DNA of 64,000 bases from Syngnathus acus (Eukaryota; Chordata; Actinopteri; Syngnathiformes; Syngnathidae), in contig NW_023590235.1 in assembly GCF_901709675.1 (NCBI RefSeq), forward strand, positions 1 to 64,000. The letters run 5' to 3'. Numbering within the stretch: position 1 is the stretch's first letter; every line of letters begins with the position of its first letter. Of this stretch, positions 12,371 to 24,390 are shown piece by piece. Made by a program: the position numbers and the translations under genes. Below the pieces are notes generated by a model that searched no databases, had not been told where the DNA came from, and was given only the letters and a program-made list of their open reading frames with translations.

Positions 12371-12388
12371 ATCACGTCGGGGTCACCA
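12371..12388 (-). promoter_or_regulatory. Primer-binding site, tRNA-Trp type
   Basis: The plus strand reads ATCACGTCGGGGTCACCA, the 3' end of vertebrate tRNA-Trp with CCA. The minus strand therefore starts TGGTGACCCCGACG, an 18-nt tRNA-Trp primer-binding site. It sits directly after the LTR on the minus strand, fixing the orientation and 5' end of the ERV. Avian-type alpharetroviruses also use tRNA-Trp; that does not imply close relationship. Confidence 0.85.
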
Positions 12389-12960
12389 AGAAATTGTTAG
12401 GATACGGATTTTAGTTATTGATCTGACTCCAAATTGCGATCAACACTTAACACATGAGTTGCTATGTCCTAATCCACACACTGGCGCACCTAACAATTTT
12501 GCGAGTTCGTTCTGTCAAAGAGAAGACCAGTAGATCAATCAGACCGAATTTACCAATTGTTTATTCCTGACAAAGCAAGCTAATACAGGCGCCTGGGTCC
12601 CGGGTCCCTCACACTAAAACGTGTGTGTTCTTGTGACCATCAAGAGACAACACATTCTTCCGGGTTGCCCAGTTATAAAGAAACACAATATGAATAATTA
12701 AACATGCAAAACATTGTGAGTGATTGGTCGATGGCCGTCTCCTCCCCACTGGGTGTTATCAGTGAGTGCAGCTGTCTGGCGGTTGGGTTTTTCCGACCAC
12801 AAGGACGGGATGTTGTTCTCATTCCTCACCGATCTCGAGATGTTCTCGCCAGCTGCACGTTCGCCTCGCTCTCGCCTGACCGATGATATATCCTGTTTGC
12901 ACAACACTTCGGAGAAAACAACTTTGTGCAGTTGCTTGCACATTTCCTTTCTACTCATCA
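12389..12960 (-). repeat. ERV 5' LTR (right boundary uncertain)
   Basis: On the minus strand this ends next to the primer-binding site. It holds a TTTATAA TATA-like box at about 12671-12680 and an AATAAA polyadenylation signal at 12560-12565, about 110 bp apart, the spacing expected of U3/R in an LTR. The start of U3 cannot be fixed because no second LTR exists in the window for comparison; 12960 is an estimate. Confidence 0.6.
12560..12565 (-). terminator. LTR polyadenylation signal
   Basis: AATAAA on the minus strand within the LTR, downstream of the TATA-like box at 12671-12680 and upstream of the primer-binding site. It would mark the R region in a retroviral LTR. Confidence 0.5.
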
Positions 12961-14284
12961 TGTGAACACATAAGTGCAGCCACTACTGGAGATTATATTG
13001 ATGTGATTATATATAAGTCTAACGCTGTCACGAATTCGGGGTGGAAATGGAGCAGGGCGACCAAGTGCAGCTTGGACCAGGGTTTATTGACGGAACTCAA
13101 ACTAACAGACTCGGTACACTGACATAACTGATTAACAAAACCAACAACAGGAACCGAACAGAGACGTGAGACAAAAGACAGGAACCGAACAAACCTCATG
13201 ACAGTAAACTTCATCAATGCTCCGACAGGGAGTAACACACAGACAGGACTTAAATACGCGACAGGCAACAAGAGGCAGGTGAGAATGATCACACTGATCA
13301 TGGGCACACAGGAGGGGAGGGGCGAGCACACAGACACACTGACAGAAACTTTGGACATGATCAGGGACACATGGCAAAACTGGGGACGAGACATGACAAA
13401 CGCAGCATTAATAAAATGTTTGGAAACTGCCGAAAGCACATTTCCCTTTACGATCGAATTTTGTTTCCCGATTTGTGTTGAATAAAATAATGAAATTACA
13501 CATTTTCAAATAAAACACAGAGATAGGATCATTTCCCGTTCTCTCATACCAAAAGTACACGTACCAAGACATACAACCGTTTTTACCTTCAATACTCAAA
13601 ATAGACGCTCAATCGATAGGTGACGCAGTTTGAAAGAACGAGCGCCGTCAGTGTTCGATCAGGTACCTACAATCCTGTGCGCCAACAAGGTTTGAAGTAA
13701 AAAAGACATTACTGAACACAAAATACTCGTTTAAACCTTCTATTTAGGTTGAGTCCTTCTAAGTATAGTAAATCTAGGAACGTCTATTTTTTGTATTAGA
13801 AGGAATGGTTGCTGCAATTTGAGTGTGAGACCGCCTGTGAATTTGGTGAGACCAGCTGTGGGGTGGCCCGTTTTGACTCAGATTTTCAGATCACTCGTTT
13901 CTCTTCAGATCGAATAAATCTTTCGCCTTTTACTAAAGATTTCCGTGGGGAGGAACAATAAGAGTCTATCTGAATTTTTTTTGATGTTCTGCGAAAGCGG
14001 AGCATTCTTTCTCTGTGAAAATATCAATAACGGATAGCCGCCTATATCATACTCTGTGCAACAGTCATACGTTCACATAATTCATACCGACATACACGTA
14101 TATGTGAACATGTTCACATAAACAGAGAAATAATGCCGAGTGCAGACAGACAATCACATTTAAGCCCTCGTTTATCAATGCAGTTTAATTTCTCGTGGTA
14201 CCTATTTGAATGGGCACATGTCAGTCTATTGTAATTTGGCAAAGAAATATTGTTTTTGAACAAAAACCAATAACCGCCCCCCTC
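12961..14284. other. Intergenic, no gene; possible old element at 13030-13390
   Basis: 13030-13390 is rich in CAGACAC/GAACCGAAC-type wording (GGAACCGAACAGAGACG, CTTAAATACGCGACAGGCAAC) and resembles a dispersed fish repeat, but I cannot name it. 13500-14280 is AT-rich with no coding signal. Short frames here look random. Confidence 0.4.
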
Positions 14285-14549
14285 AATTGCACAAGCACTC
14301 CTGCTCCTCACTTCAAAGAACACGGACTTGAGCAGATCCGCCGCGCTGTGCTTCGTTGAAACGTGGCTTGACGGACGCACCCCCCACCACGCCGTGGAGT
14401 TAGCTGGGTTTCGGCTAATGCGTGTAGATCGCAGCGCGGAGCTCACCGGAAAATCAAAGGGAGGTGGTATCTGTTTCTGTATTAATGAACGTTGGTGTAC
14501 TGATGTCACGGTGTTGAAAGAGTCTTGCAGCCCTCTCCTAGAAACACTT

Positions 14550-15142
14550 TGTTGGGTTCACAACATTTATCTGAAAAGAATCTCACAGAGGCAGGAGATG
14601 TCTTCGATGGCAAGCGACTTCTGCAGAAGGGCGTAAACCAGACACACAGCAAGTGTGGCTGAGATTCACGCCCTTCCTCCAGTTTGTTTGTGTCTTTTAT
14701 TGAGGAACAACAATGGGGGAAGTCTACATGAATGCATAGTTTCTTAAACAGGAAGGACATCTCATAATTACATCTCATGACCACAGAACAACAGGGATGC
14801 TATTATGGAAAGAGCAGTATGGTCATCTCATGACTTTAGCTTAACAAAGACGTAGTCTTAGTGCCCCTGGGATGCATACATCTGTGGCGTACTCGTGACT
14901 TTGGATTAAATAAGACGTTTGTCTGCTTCAACCATCTCATAACAAACTCATGATCTGTTCATGAATAGCTAACTAAGGAGTTTATTGTATAGCGCGACTC
15001 ATGACTCCAGTCATGTGCTCCTTAGCCAGCCATATGCTCCCAAGTCATTATCACGAGGTCAAATTGTCACATACTGTGGAAGATCTTGCACACATAAGTA
15101 GATACATAGAATCCAATGATAAAAAGTATCTTTTTCCCAACA
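14550..15142 (-). mobile_element. Solo LTR inside the L2 copy
   Basis: A 593-bp insert with TGTTGGG at one end and CCCAACA at the other, giving the TG...CA form of an LTR. It is bordered by CACTT (14545-14549) and CAGTT (15143-15147). The uninterrupted sequence in the sister LINE at 5630 reads CACTTTTCATAA once, so this is a 5-bp target duplication with one later change. An AATAAA on the minus strand near 14697 suggests minus orientation. It has no coding content and arose by LTR-LTR recombination of a full element. Confidence 0.8.
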
Positions 15143-15149
15143 CAGTTTT

Positions 15150-17440
15150 CATAAACTGCCGGCCGTTCTATTCACCACGGGAGTTCTCCTCGATCGTCAT
15201 GGCGGCTCTTTACATTCCACCACACGCACGTGCGAGTGAAGCCACGCAGATGCTGGCTGACCAGGTGACAGACATGGAGAAACCTCTACCAAATTCACTA
15301 ATCATTGTTCTGGGTGATTTTAACAGGGCGAACCTCGCACACGAACTCCCCAAGTACAGACAGCACATAACGTGTCCCACCAGAGGGGCACAGACACTGG
15401 ACCACTGCTACACCGTAATTAAGGATGCACACCACTGTGGCTCGTGCAGCTTTAGGACTCTCGGACCACTGTCTAGTTCATCTGATCCCGGCCTACAGGC
15501 AGAAATTAAAGACTTCTAAGTCTGTGGTGAGGACTGTGAGGAAGTGGACAGTGGAGTCTAGGCAGGACCTCCAAGCCTGCTTTGACTGCACCGATTGGGG
15601 AGTTTTTGAAGCTGCAACTTCAGACCTGCATGAACTCACTGACACTGTCACATCATACATCAGTTTTTGTGAGGATCTGTGTGTGCAGACCAAGACCTTC
15701 TGCACGTACAACGACGACAAACCTTGGTTTACACCGAACCTCAGGAGGCTGCGCAAAGTCAAGGAGGAGTCCTCCAGGAGCGGCGACCGGGACCTGTTCA
15801 AGCAGACCAGAAACACACTGAACCGAGAGGTCAGGAAAGCCAGCAAGTGTTACGGGGAGAGCCTGGAGAGACACCTCTCTGCCAATCCTGATCCCTCAAC
15901 AGTGTGGAAAGGCCTGCAGAGCATCACGGGCTTCAAGAAACAAACCCCTTGTCCTGTGGAGAGCCCAAGGCTTGCAAACCAGCTAAACAGGTTCTACTCT
16001 AGGTTTGATCGGTCCTCCCACACTACAGGACCTCCTGCAGCACAATCAACATACTCACAACCCCCCACAACCGCTCTGTCCACACCTCCATCACCGTTGT
16101 CACCTACTCTCTCTCTTGCAGAGGCCAAAAGATCAGGAAGGCACCGGGCCCAGACGGCGTGTCACCTTCCTGCTTGAAAGTCTGTGCTGAGCTGGCACCC
16201 ACCTTTGCACGGATCTTCAACCGTTCCCTGGAGCTGTGTGAGGTGCCCTCGTGCTTCAAGAGCTCCACCATCGTTCCGGTGGCCAAGAAGCCCGCCATCA
16301 CAGGTTTGAATGACTATAGACCTGTCGCTCTGACATCTGTGGTCATGAAATCTTTGGAGAGGTTAGTGTTGAACCACCTGAAGGATGTCACGGGCCCCAT
16401 GCTTGACCCCCTCACTTTGCCTACTGGGCAAACAGGTCGGTGGATGATGCGGTCAACATGGGACTGCACTACGTCCTGCACCACCTGCACACCCCAGGAA
16501 CGTACGCCAGGATCCTGTTTGTGGACTTCAGCTCGGCGTTCAACACCATCGCTCCTGACATCCTCCAACAGAAGCTCATCCAGCTCGCGGTGCCTGCCTC
16601 CACCTGTCAGTGGATCACCAGCTTCCTGACCAACAGTGTGAGGCCGGGGAGCATCACATCCGACACCCGGACCATCAATACTGGCTCCCCTCAGGGGTGC
16701 GTCCTCTCCCCACTGCTCTTCTCTCTCTACACCAACAATTTCTCCTCAGGTGACTCTCCTGTGAAGCTCCTGAAGTATGCGGACGACACCACTCTCATCG
16801 GACTGATCCGGGACGGTGACGAGACTGCGTACAGACAGGAGGTGGAGCGGCTGGTCCACGCGCAGCCAAAACCACCTTGAGCTGAACCCGCTCAAGACTG
16901 TGGAGATGACAGTGGACTTCAGGCGAGACCCTTCACCATTTTCACCCCTCACTATCCGCAGTAATACTATTCTCTCCACAGACACCTTCAAGTTCCTGGG
17001 AACCACAATCTCTCGGGACCTGAAATGGACCGGCCACATAGACTCTGTCCGGAAGAGGCTGTACTTCCCGAGACAGCTCAAGAAGTTCAACCTGCTGCGG
17101 GAAGACCTTCTACACTGCCATGATCCAGTCTGTCCTCTGCATCTCCATCACTGTCTGGTTTGGATCGGCCTCCTAACAAGACAAGCACAGACTGCAACAG
17201 ACAGTCAGGACTGCAGAAAAGATCATTGGAATCAACCTCCCATCTATCCAAGACTTGTACCTGTCCAGGACCAGGAAACGTGCAAGTAACATCTCTACAG
17301 ACCCTTCTCACCCAGGTTGCAGTCTGTTTGAACTACTCCCCTCCAGACGGCGTTATAGAGCTCTGTACGCCCAAACCAGCAGACACAGAGACAGCTTCTT
17401 CCCCCAGGCTGTTGCTCTGATGAACTCACACCACTCTTAG
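15150..17440 (+). pseudogene. LINE ORF2, second copy, multiply frameshifted
   Basis: Frames at 15001-15519, 15425-16177, 16159-16629, 16440-16880, 16816-17289 and 17255-17440 follow the 5720-8014 protein in order. They retain [52 protein letters not shown] and LLPSRRRYRALY, but the frame changes at least five times and short deletions occur (around 16130, 16640 and 17060). Inactive. ETWLDGRTPHHA at 14355 is the endonuclease start on the other side of the solo LTR. Confidence 0.85.
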
Positions 17441-17770
17441 AGTCTCAGAGTCATTGCTGTGCAACAACATCCCGCTCTCCACACCTTTTTTTGAATTGTC
17501 TACACTATTTGTACTATGTGTCCTCTCTGCATCCATTGCAGCCTGGTCATCCTGGAAGAGGGACCCTCCCATCTGTGGTCTCTTCTCAAGGTTTCTCATT
17601 TGCCCTAGTTGGAGTTTTGAGCTTTTCGTTGCCCTCCTGGGAGAATATTTGTCATTTTTCACATGTCCTGAGTGTTGTTAGTTACCTAAATGTTGAACAG
17701 AGGCTGTGATGTACCGAAGTCAAATTCCTTGTTTGACACGCTCAAACATGGCAAATAAAAATTCTTGAAT

Positions 17771-18457
17771 CTTTACTGTTCACAAGCACAATCACAAGTA
17801 CAAGTCATCTTTATCCATAAGCACATCAGTACATCAGTCTTTCCTTGTTAAAACACAACAGCCCTTCAAAACAAAATGTGTTCCATCAACTTTTAGTTTC
17901 TTAATAGACAATGATGTTATTTATTTACATATTGAAACACACGTCCACCTCCTTCAGTGTTACACGTGAATGCACATTCAGAGAGAAGTTTTATTCATTT
18001 TGATCAGGCTACATGAAGCAAAATATAAAGGTGAATGTAATTCTCATTAATGGAATAAATTACTCCTTTTGACCAGCAGGGGGGGTGCACATGAAGCCTC
18101 GAGAAATGAACCTATTTGCAAACCGTTTGGTGGGAAAGCCTCAAATCCCAAGTGTGCCAGTTTCTTCACTAAAGAGACGAGAGTTCTTTGTTACAGATGT
18201 TTACTGTGATCTTAATTCGTTGACATCACAGCCACACCGTAGAACTGGTGACAACACATATTTTGGCATGCCAGTGAACAACCGGGTACTTTACTGTTTT
18301 GACTTAGTAGCTTCGCGATGACGCATCCTAGGTCGGCCGTTAACTATTGCGCTGTTGCATCACGTCACCTTCCCGCTTCTTTCCCGGAAACAGGAAGTGC
18401 CCTCGAAGTCTAACTTACCACCGGTTTCTATCGCAACTTAATATCAACAAGACAGTG
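17771..18457. other. Intergenic, nothing recognised
   Basis: AT-rich sequence between the L2 tail and the hAT element. A plus-strand frame at 18085-18321 has no recognised features. Confidence 0.4.
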
Positions 18458-18781
18458 CTACAAACCAGTGGTCCCCAACCACCGGGCCGCGGACCGGTAC
18501 CGGTCCGTGGGTCACTTGGTACCGGGCCGCCAAGCCACACAGAAAAAAAAAAAAAAAGTTTTAATCGACGATCAATTAATTCAGGTCAAGACGCTCGTCC
18601 CGGTCACGTGACATGTTTCCCCAGTCGAGCCCGCAAAGCTAACAAAAATGAGTAAGTATTTATTTTGAAAAATATAAAAAAATTGGCGATTCTCTCCCAA
18701 TTACATCCGTCGGTTCAGGTCAAGACGCTCGTCTCGGTCACGTGACATGTCACCTCAGTTGAGCCCGCGAAGCAAGCAAAA

Positions 18782-19664
<883 letters not shown>

Positions 19665-19988
19665 AAGACAAACCTTAACCACTTCGGGTGTCATTGTCTC
19701 CGATTACGCCTAGATGGGACCGGCTCGTTTCTGAGAAACAAGCTCAGTGCTCCCACTAATTCAATGTAATGGTGAGTTTTATTTTAATGTCATTTATACT
19801 TGTTTTTATGCCAGTCGTATCATTTTATTTCATCGTATTATATTTATTATAATGTATTATTTATTTATATAAATGTATTATTGTTATATACATCTATTAT
19901 TTATTCATATAAAGGCCGGTCCGCGAAAATATTTCTGACACGTAACCGGTCCGTGGCGCAAAAAAGGTTGGGGATCACTGCTACAAAC

Positions 19989-20049
19989 TATATACAAATA
20001 ACAAGGAACAAAAATAAATTCACACAAAAATAATTTGCACACCATGCAA
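19989..20049. other. Short spacer between hAT and LINE duplication
   Basis: AT-rich, nothing recognised. Confidence 0.3.
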
Positions 20050-21560
20050 ACTTTTTGTACAGGATATGGATGTGATCAGTCCAGTCCAGTCCAGTTTGTT
20101 GTTAAGGTGAACACCCAGGAATTTGTAGTTCTCCACTACCTCAATGTCCGATCCCTGGATATTCACCGGAGTGAAGATGGGTGCTGTCCTCCCGAAGCTC
20201 ACAATCAACTCCTTCGTCTTGCTGGTGTTCAGCTGAAGCTGGTTGAGCTCACACCAGCTGACAAAGTCCTTGATGACCAACCTATATTCCAGATCATTCC
20301 CCTCCGCGACATTTCCAACAATGGCCGTGTCGTCGGAGAACTTCTGGATGTGGCAGTGAGCGGTGTCGTGGGTAAAGTCTGAAGTGAACAGGGTGAAAAG
20401 GAAGGAGAGAGCACCGTACCCTGGGGGACACCAGTGCTGCAGCGCACAACGTCGTACTCACAGCGATGTACCTCAACATATACTGCGGCCGGTCGGTGAG
20501 GAAGTCCGTTGTCCATGCAGCCAGGCGCTCGTCCACACCCGCCTTCTCCATCTTCACCCTAAGCAGTGACGGCTAGATGGTGTTAGAAGCGCTGGAGAAA
20601 TCGAAGAACATGATCCTCCCAGTGCTCCTGTTGTCCTCCAGGTGAAGCAGTGTTCTGTGCAGTAAATAAATCACTGCATTGTCCACCCCAACACCAGGCC
20701 GGTAAGCAAACTTCAGGGGGTCCACCTGCGTTCCCTAGTGGGAGCGCAGGTGACCCAGGATGATCCTCTCCATAGTCTTCATCAGGTGGGAAGTCAAGGC
20801 AATAGGCCTGAAGTGGTTAGGCTCCTTGGGGCACGGCACCTTTGGTACAGGGACCACGCAGGAGGTCTTCCACAGTACTGGGACCTTGTTCAGCTCAGGC
20901 TCAGTTTGAACAGTACCTGACCAAACCACTCAGCTGGTCCACCAGTCCCTGAGCAGTCTCGGCCAGATGCCGTCTGGGCCTGGGGTCTTTCCTGCTTTGA
21001 TCTTTCTGAGGTGACTCCTCACCTCAAGATCTGTAAAGGAGAGGGGGATGTCGGAAGACCGGGGTGATGGAGTGGAGACAGAAGAGTGATTCGGGGGGGG
21101 GGGGGGGGGGGGAGGGGGGTGGTGAGCTGGCGGGGGGGCGGGGGGGTTGAAGGGGGCAGAATGAGATGCAGATCGAGGTGAAGGGTGGGGGGGAGGCGGA
21201 ATCAAATCTGTTGAAGAACAGATTGAGTTCATCCACCCGGTCCTCGTCCCCATAAGCTGGTTTCCGATCAGCCCCTTTACCATGGCCCGAGATGGACTGC
21301 AGACCCCTCCATTGTAAGTTTACAGTTCAACAAAAACCAAAAGAAAAAATGCCAAGTTTTCTCTGTTGCAGATGTTTTGGTGTGTTGATCACTAAAACAA
21401 TGTTAAACTGAGGAGGCCTGAAAGCACTGCTTTAACAATTTCAGGAATATACAAACGTTTTGTGTGCCAAATCTTCATTACAGCCAATAGCAGAATCCTG
21501 ATTAAAGGTACAAAAAGACAGACAATGACTCTGTGTTTCCACTGGTTCTTCTCTGCAAGT
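20050..21560 (-). pseudogene. Rex1/L2-like LINE fragment, minus, part of a segmental duplication
   Basis: Minus-strand pieces match the LINE at 31100-32720: a C-terminal piece (WCELNQLQLNTSKTKELIV), a palm region in shifted frames, and a finger motif (KEPNHFRPIALTSHLMK) at 20735-20929. The match continues into non-LINE flank (21300-21555: ACAAAAACCAAAAGAAAAAA, TGTTGATCACTAAAACAATG), so the copy arose by duplication, not retrotransposition. Its 3' end is missing at 20050. G-runs near 21090-21150 replace coding sequence. Confidence 0.75.
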
Positions 21561-23418
21561 TCTCTGCATTTCCAGTGCGGGATGGCGGAGATCACAGAGG
21601 GGCTCAACGGTGTGGTTTGTCACATCGATGATCTGTTGGTGGGGGCGGGACCAGGAAGAGCATGACACTCGACTTAATGCCGTGCTACAAAGACTGGAAA
21701 AAGCAGGCATCACACTGAATGTGGACAAGTGTGAAATCTCCAAGAGCGAAGTAGTCTTCCTGGGCCATATCATCACAGCCGCAGGCATCCGCCCTGACCC
21801 AAGAAAGACAGAGGCCATCACAGACATGACAGAGCCCACACATCTGAGTGAATTAAGGAGTTTTCTCGGCATGGTCAACCAGCTGGGAAGGTTTATTCCC
21901 CGCTAGCTGAAAAAGATAAACCGCTCCGTGACCTCTTCTCAAAGAAAAACTGCTGGGTCTGGGACGTGGACCAGGCAGCAGCGTTTGAAGACCGAAAGAA
22001 AGCTCTGTCCTCTCCTCCGGTGCAGGCTATGTATGACCCGGGCAGAGACACCAAAGTATCTGCTGATGCATCATCGTATGGGTTGGGGGGCGTAATTCTC
22101 CAGAAATGGGGGGAAGGATGGAAGCCTGTGGCATACGCATCACGGTCACTCACTCCAACTGAGCAACGATACGCACAGGTGGAGAAGGAGGCTCTGGGCC
22201 TCACATGGGCCTCACATGGGCCTGTGAACGGTTTCGGGATTTCCTCATCGGAAAGGAGTTTTGCCTGGAGACCGACCATAAACCCTTCTCAGCCTGCTCG
22301 GAGCCCAAGCACTGGATCTTTTGCCACAGAGAATCCAGGGTTTCAGGATGAGGCTGATGCGCTACTCATACTCCATCGTGCACGTACCAGGAAAGTCGCT
22401 TTGGACAGCAGACACACTTTCACGTGCACCTGTAAAATTACGCATGTCCACTGATGACCAGGAGCTGATGGAGAGCACAAACATATTTGTGGACTGTGTT
22501 AGGGTTTACAGATTATCTTGCTCGTATGATTATGTTGGAATGTAGACTAGAATTATTAACTTTGTTTAAACCTTTTACCTTTCCTTGACTCTGAAAAGTT
22601 TAACCATTCAGTTGTTGAAACTTTCCAAATGGTGTGGAAACATTCTTGCTTAGTTAGTCATCGAAAATGCTCCACGAGTTTCTGTTTCCACGACCTTGTA
22701 AAACAATGAGCTGGGACCCTCCGCACTGATTAACCAGTTGCTGAGGTGACCACCAAACATGTCCAATGTCACCCCCACCCTGCTTGTTCTTAATAAATAT
22801 GCTCTTGCAAGAGGCCTAAGCCAGACCTCATTCGATCATCGTTGTACGCACAGCGACAAATGGTTCTCCATTTGCAAATGCTTAAAAAGGGCATACTGTC
22901 TCCCGTGTGGTTCTTGCAAAAATAAGTTAGAGTAAGCACCACTCTAACAGACTGTGTCACTGAGAGTCTACCTGTCGGCTCATCATATCCAGAAAACCTG
23001 AAAGAGCAGTTGAAAGCCGACAGTGTCTGCTCGCGTGTCATGTGCATGGAAGGATGGCCAGCACATGCAAAACAGGAACCAGCGCTGAAAAACTACTGGC
23101 TGGAGCGAGCTACATTAACAGTGAAAGATGGCTTACTGCTAAAGGACACACGACTGGTAATACCTTCTGCAATGAGGAACGACGTGCTATTCAAATTACA
23201 TGAAGGACACTTAGGTGTCGTGAAATGTAAAGCACGTGCACGTCAATCTGTGTGGTGGCCGGGACTCAGCCAGCAAGTGAACGAAATGGTACTGAACTGC
23301 AGGACATGCATACAAGAGCGACACAACCCAAAAGACTCACTCATGCCATCAGGGTGCCCTGAAAGACCTTGGCAAAAGTTAGGAACAGACCTTTCAACAC
23401 AAGAGGCAGAAAATCCTC
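21560..23418 (+). pseudogene. pol: Ty3/gypsy pol remnant (RT, RNase H, integrase N-term)
   Basis: In order: HIDDLLV (the RT active-site IDD, about 21630), FLGHIITAAGI and SFLGMVNQLGRF (RT thumb), DASSYGLGGVILQ and YASRSLTPTEQRY (RNase H, 22060-22170), then after an interrupting solo LTR the integrase zinc-binding region HEGHLGVVKCKARARQSVWW and CRTCIQER (23195-23320). Stop codons and frameshifts separate the pieces, and gag, protease, the catalytic core of integrase and both own LTRs are absent. The left edge coincides with the end of the segmental duplication. Confidence 0.85.
22497..22949 (+). mobile_element. Solo LTR inside the Ty3/gypsy remnant
   Basis: A 453-bp insert, TGTTAG at the left end and CTAACA at the right, flanked by perfect 5-bp direct repeats GACTG (22492-22496 and 22950-22954). 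It carries AATAAA near 22794, so plus orientation is likely. It interrupts the pol frame between RNase H and integrase. It is a separate insertion from the solo LTR at 14550 (different termini). Confidence 0.85.
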
Positions 23419-23423
23419 CTAGG

Positions 23424-23456
23424 CAGGGGTGTCCAAACTACGGCCCGCGGGCCAAC
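23424..23456 (+). mobile_element. Orphan hAT terminus
   Basis: CAGGGGTGTCCAAACTACGG here is identical to the left end of the hAT at 24391, but the sequence leaves the element after about 33 bp. It abuts the RTE-like LINE start. Probably the remains of another copy of the same hAT family. Confidence 0.6.
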
Positions 23457-24390
23457 TGCGTTGCTGAATGTGGAGAATGACTGAGATGGTGAGGCGGGAT
23501 GCGACGAAGTGGAGGGTGAATGTGGCGATCACACGGACAGAAGTGGGAAAAGCCATGAAGGCCATGAAGGATGGAAAGGCAGCTGGATCATCTGGAGTGG
23601 TGGCAGAGATGCTAAAGGCAGCGGGAGACGTCGGTGTGCAGTGGATGACCGACCTGTATAACAGTGTCATCGCTGAGAGGCACATTCCGGAGGACTGGAC
23701 AAGAAGCGTCCTGGTGCCTCTATTCAAAGGGAAGGGGGACCCACTCGCATGCGGGTCATACAGGCCATAAAGCTGCTGGAGCATGGAATGAAGTTATTAG
23801 AGAGGGTGTTGGAAAGGAGGGTGAGGACACGGGTAAAGGTGGACGAGATGCAGTATGGCTTCATGCCTGGTAAAGGTACAACAGACGCAATTTTTGTCAT
23901 CCGACAGATGCAAGAGAAACACCAGGAGAAGAGGAAGAGGTTGTACTTCGCTTTTGTCGACCTGGAAAAAGCGTTCGACAGGGTGCCAAGGGAGGTGGTG
24001 AGGTGGGCCCTAAGGAAGTCGGGTGTGGAAGAGGGACTGGTAAAGGCTGTGATGGCTCTCTATTGCAGAGCCTGCATCTAAGGCCCCATCCCTGAAGATG
24101 AGAGGCCAAGTGTACTCAGCCTGTGTCAGAAGTAGTATGACTACGGAAGTGAGGCATGGGCCCTGAAAACAGAACACGAAGACAAACTAAACAGAGCAGA
24201 AATGAGGATGATCAGATGGATGTGTGGTGTGTCAATGAGGGAGGAAAAGACCAGTGCAGAGCTGAGACAGAAGATGGGAGTGGAGGCCATAGTGGATGTG
24301 GTGAGGAGAGGCAGACTGCGATGGTACGGACATGTAGTGAGGAAGGACGAGAACGACTGGGTGAAGAAAGTTATGTCGTATAACGTAGAG

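Larger units (their letters stand above)
1846..12960 (-). mobile_element. Endogenous retrovirus, defective, minus strand, with two nested LINEs
   Basis: Read right to left, the order is LTR (with TATA-like and AATAAA signals), tRNA-Trp primer-binding site, long leader, gag, aspartic protease, a remnant of the start of pol, then env. Two LINEs interrupt it, at 5041-8214 (inside gag) and 9215-10985 (between the primer site and gag). Reverse transcriptase, RNase H and almost all of integrase are absent, env is cut at about 1846, and no 3' LTR is present. Frameshifts and stops occur throughout. The copy is not capable of autonomous activity. Confidence 0.85.
14285..17770 (+). mobile_element. L2/Rex1-group LINE, second copy, split by a solo LTR
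   Basis: Same family as 5041-8214. It starts within the endonuclease region (CTGCTCCTCACTTCAA), is interrupted at 14550-15142, resumes at GTTTTCATAAACTGCCGG and ends with AAATAAAAATTCTTGAATC. Between about 17500 and 17655 the 3' UTR carries an extra block (TCTGTGGTCTCTTCTCAAGG) missing from the first copy. 5'-truncated. Confidence 0.85.

Noticed and set aside
12698-12961. 87-residue minus frame in the LTR
   Set aside because: Lies in the U3 region of the LTR next to promoter signals; no recognised protein, likely chance.
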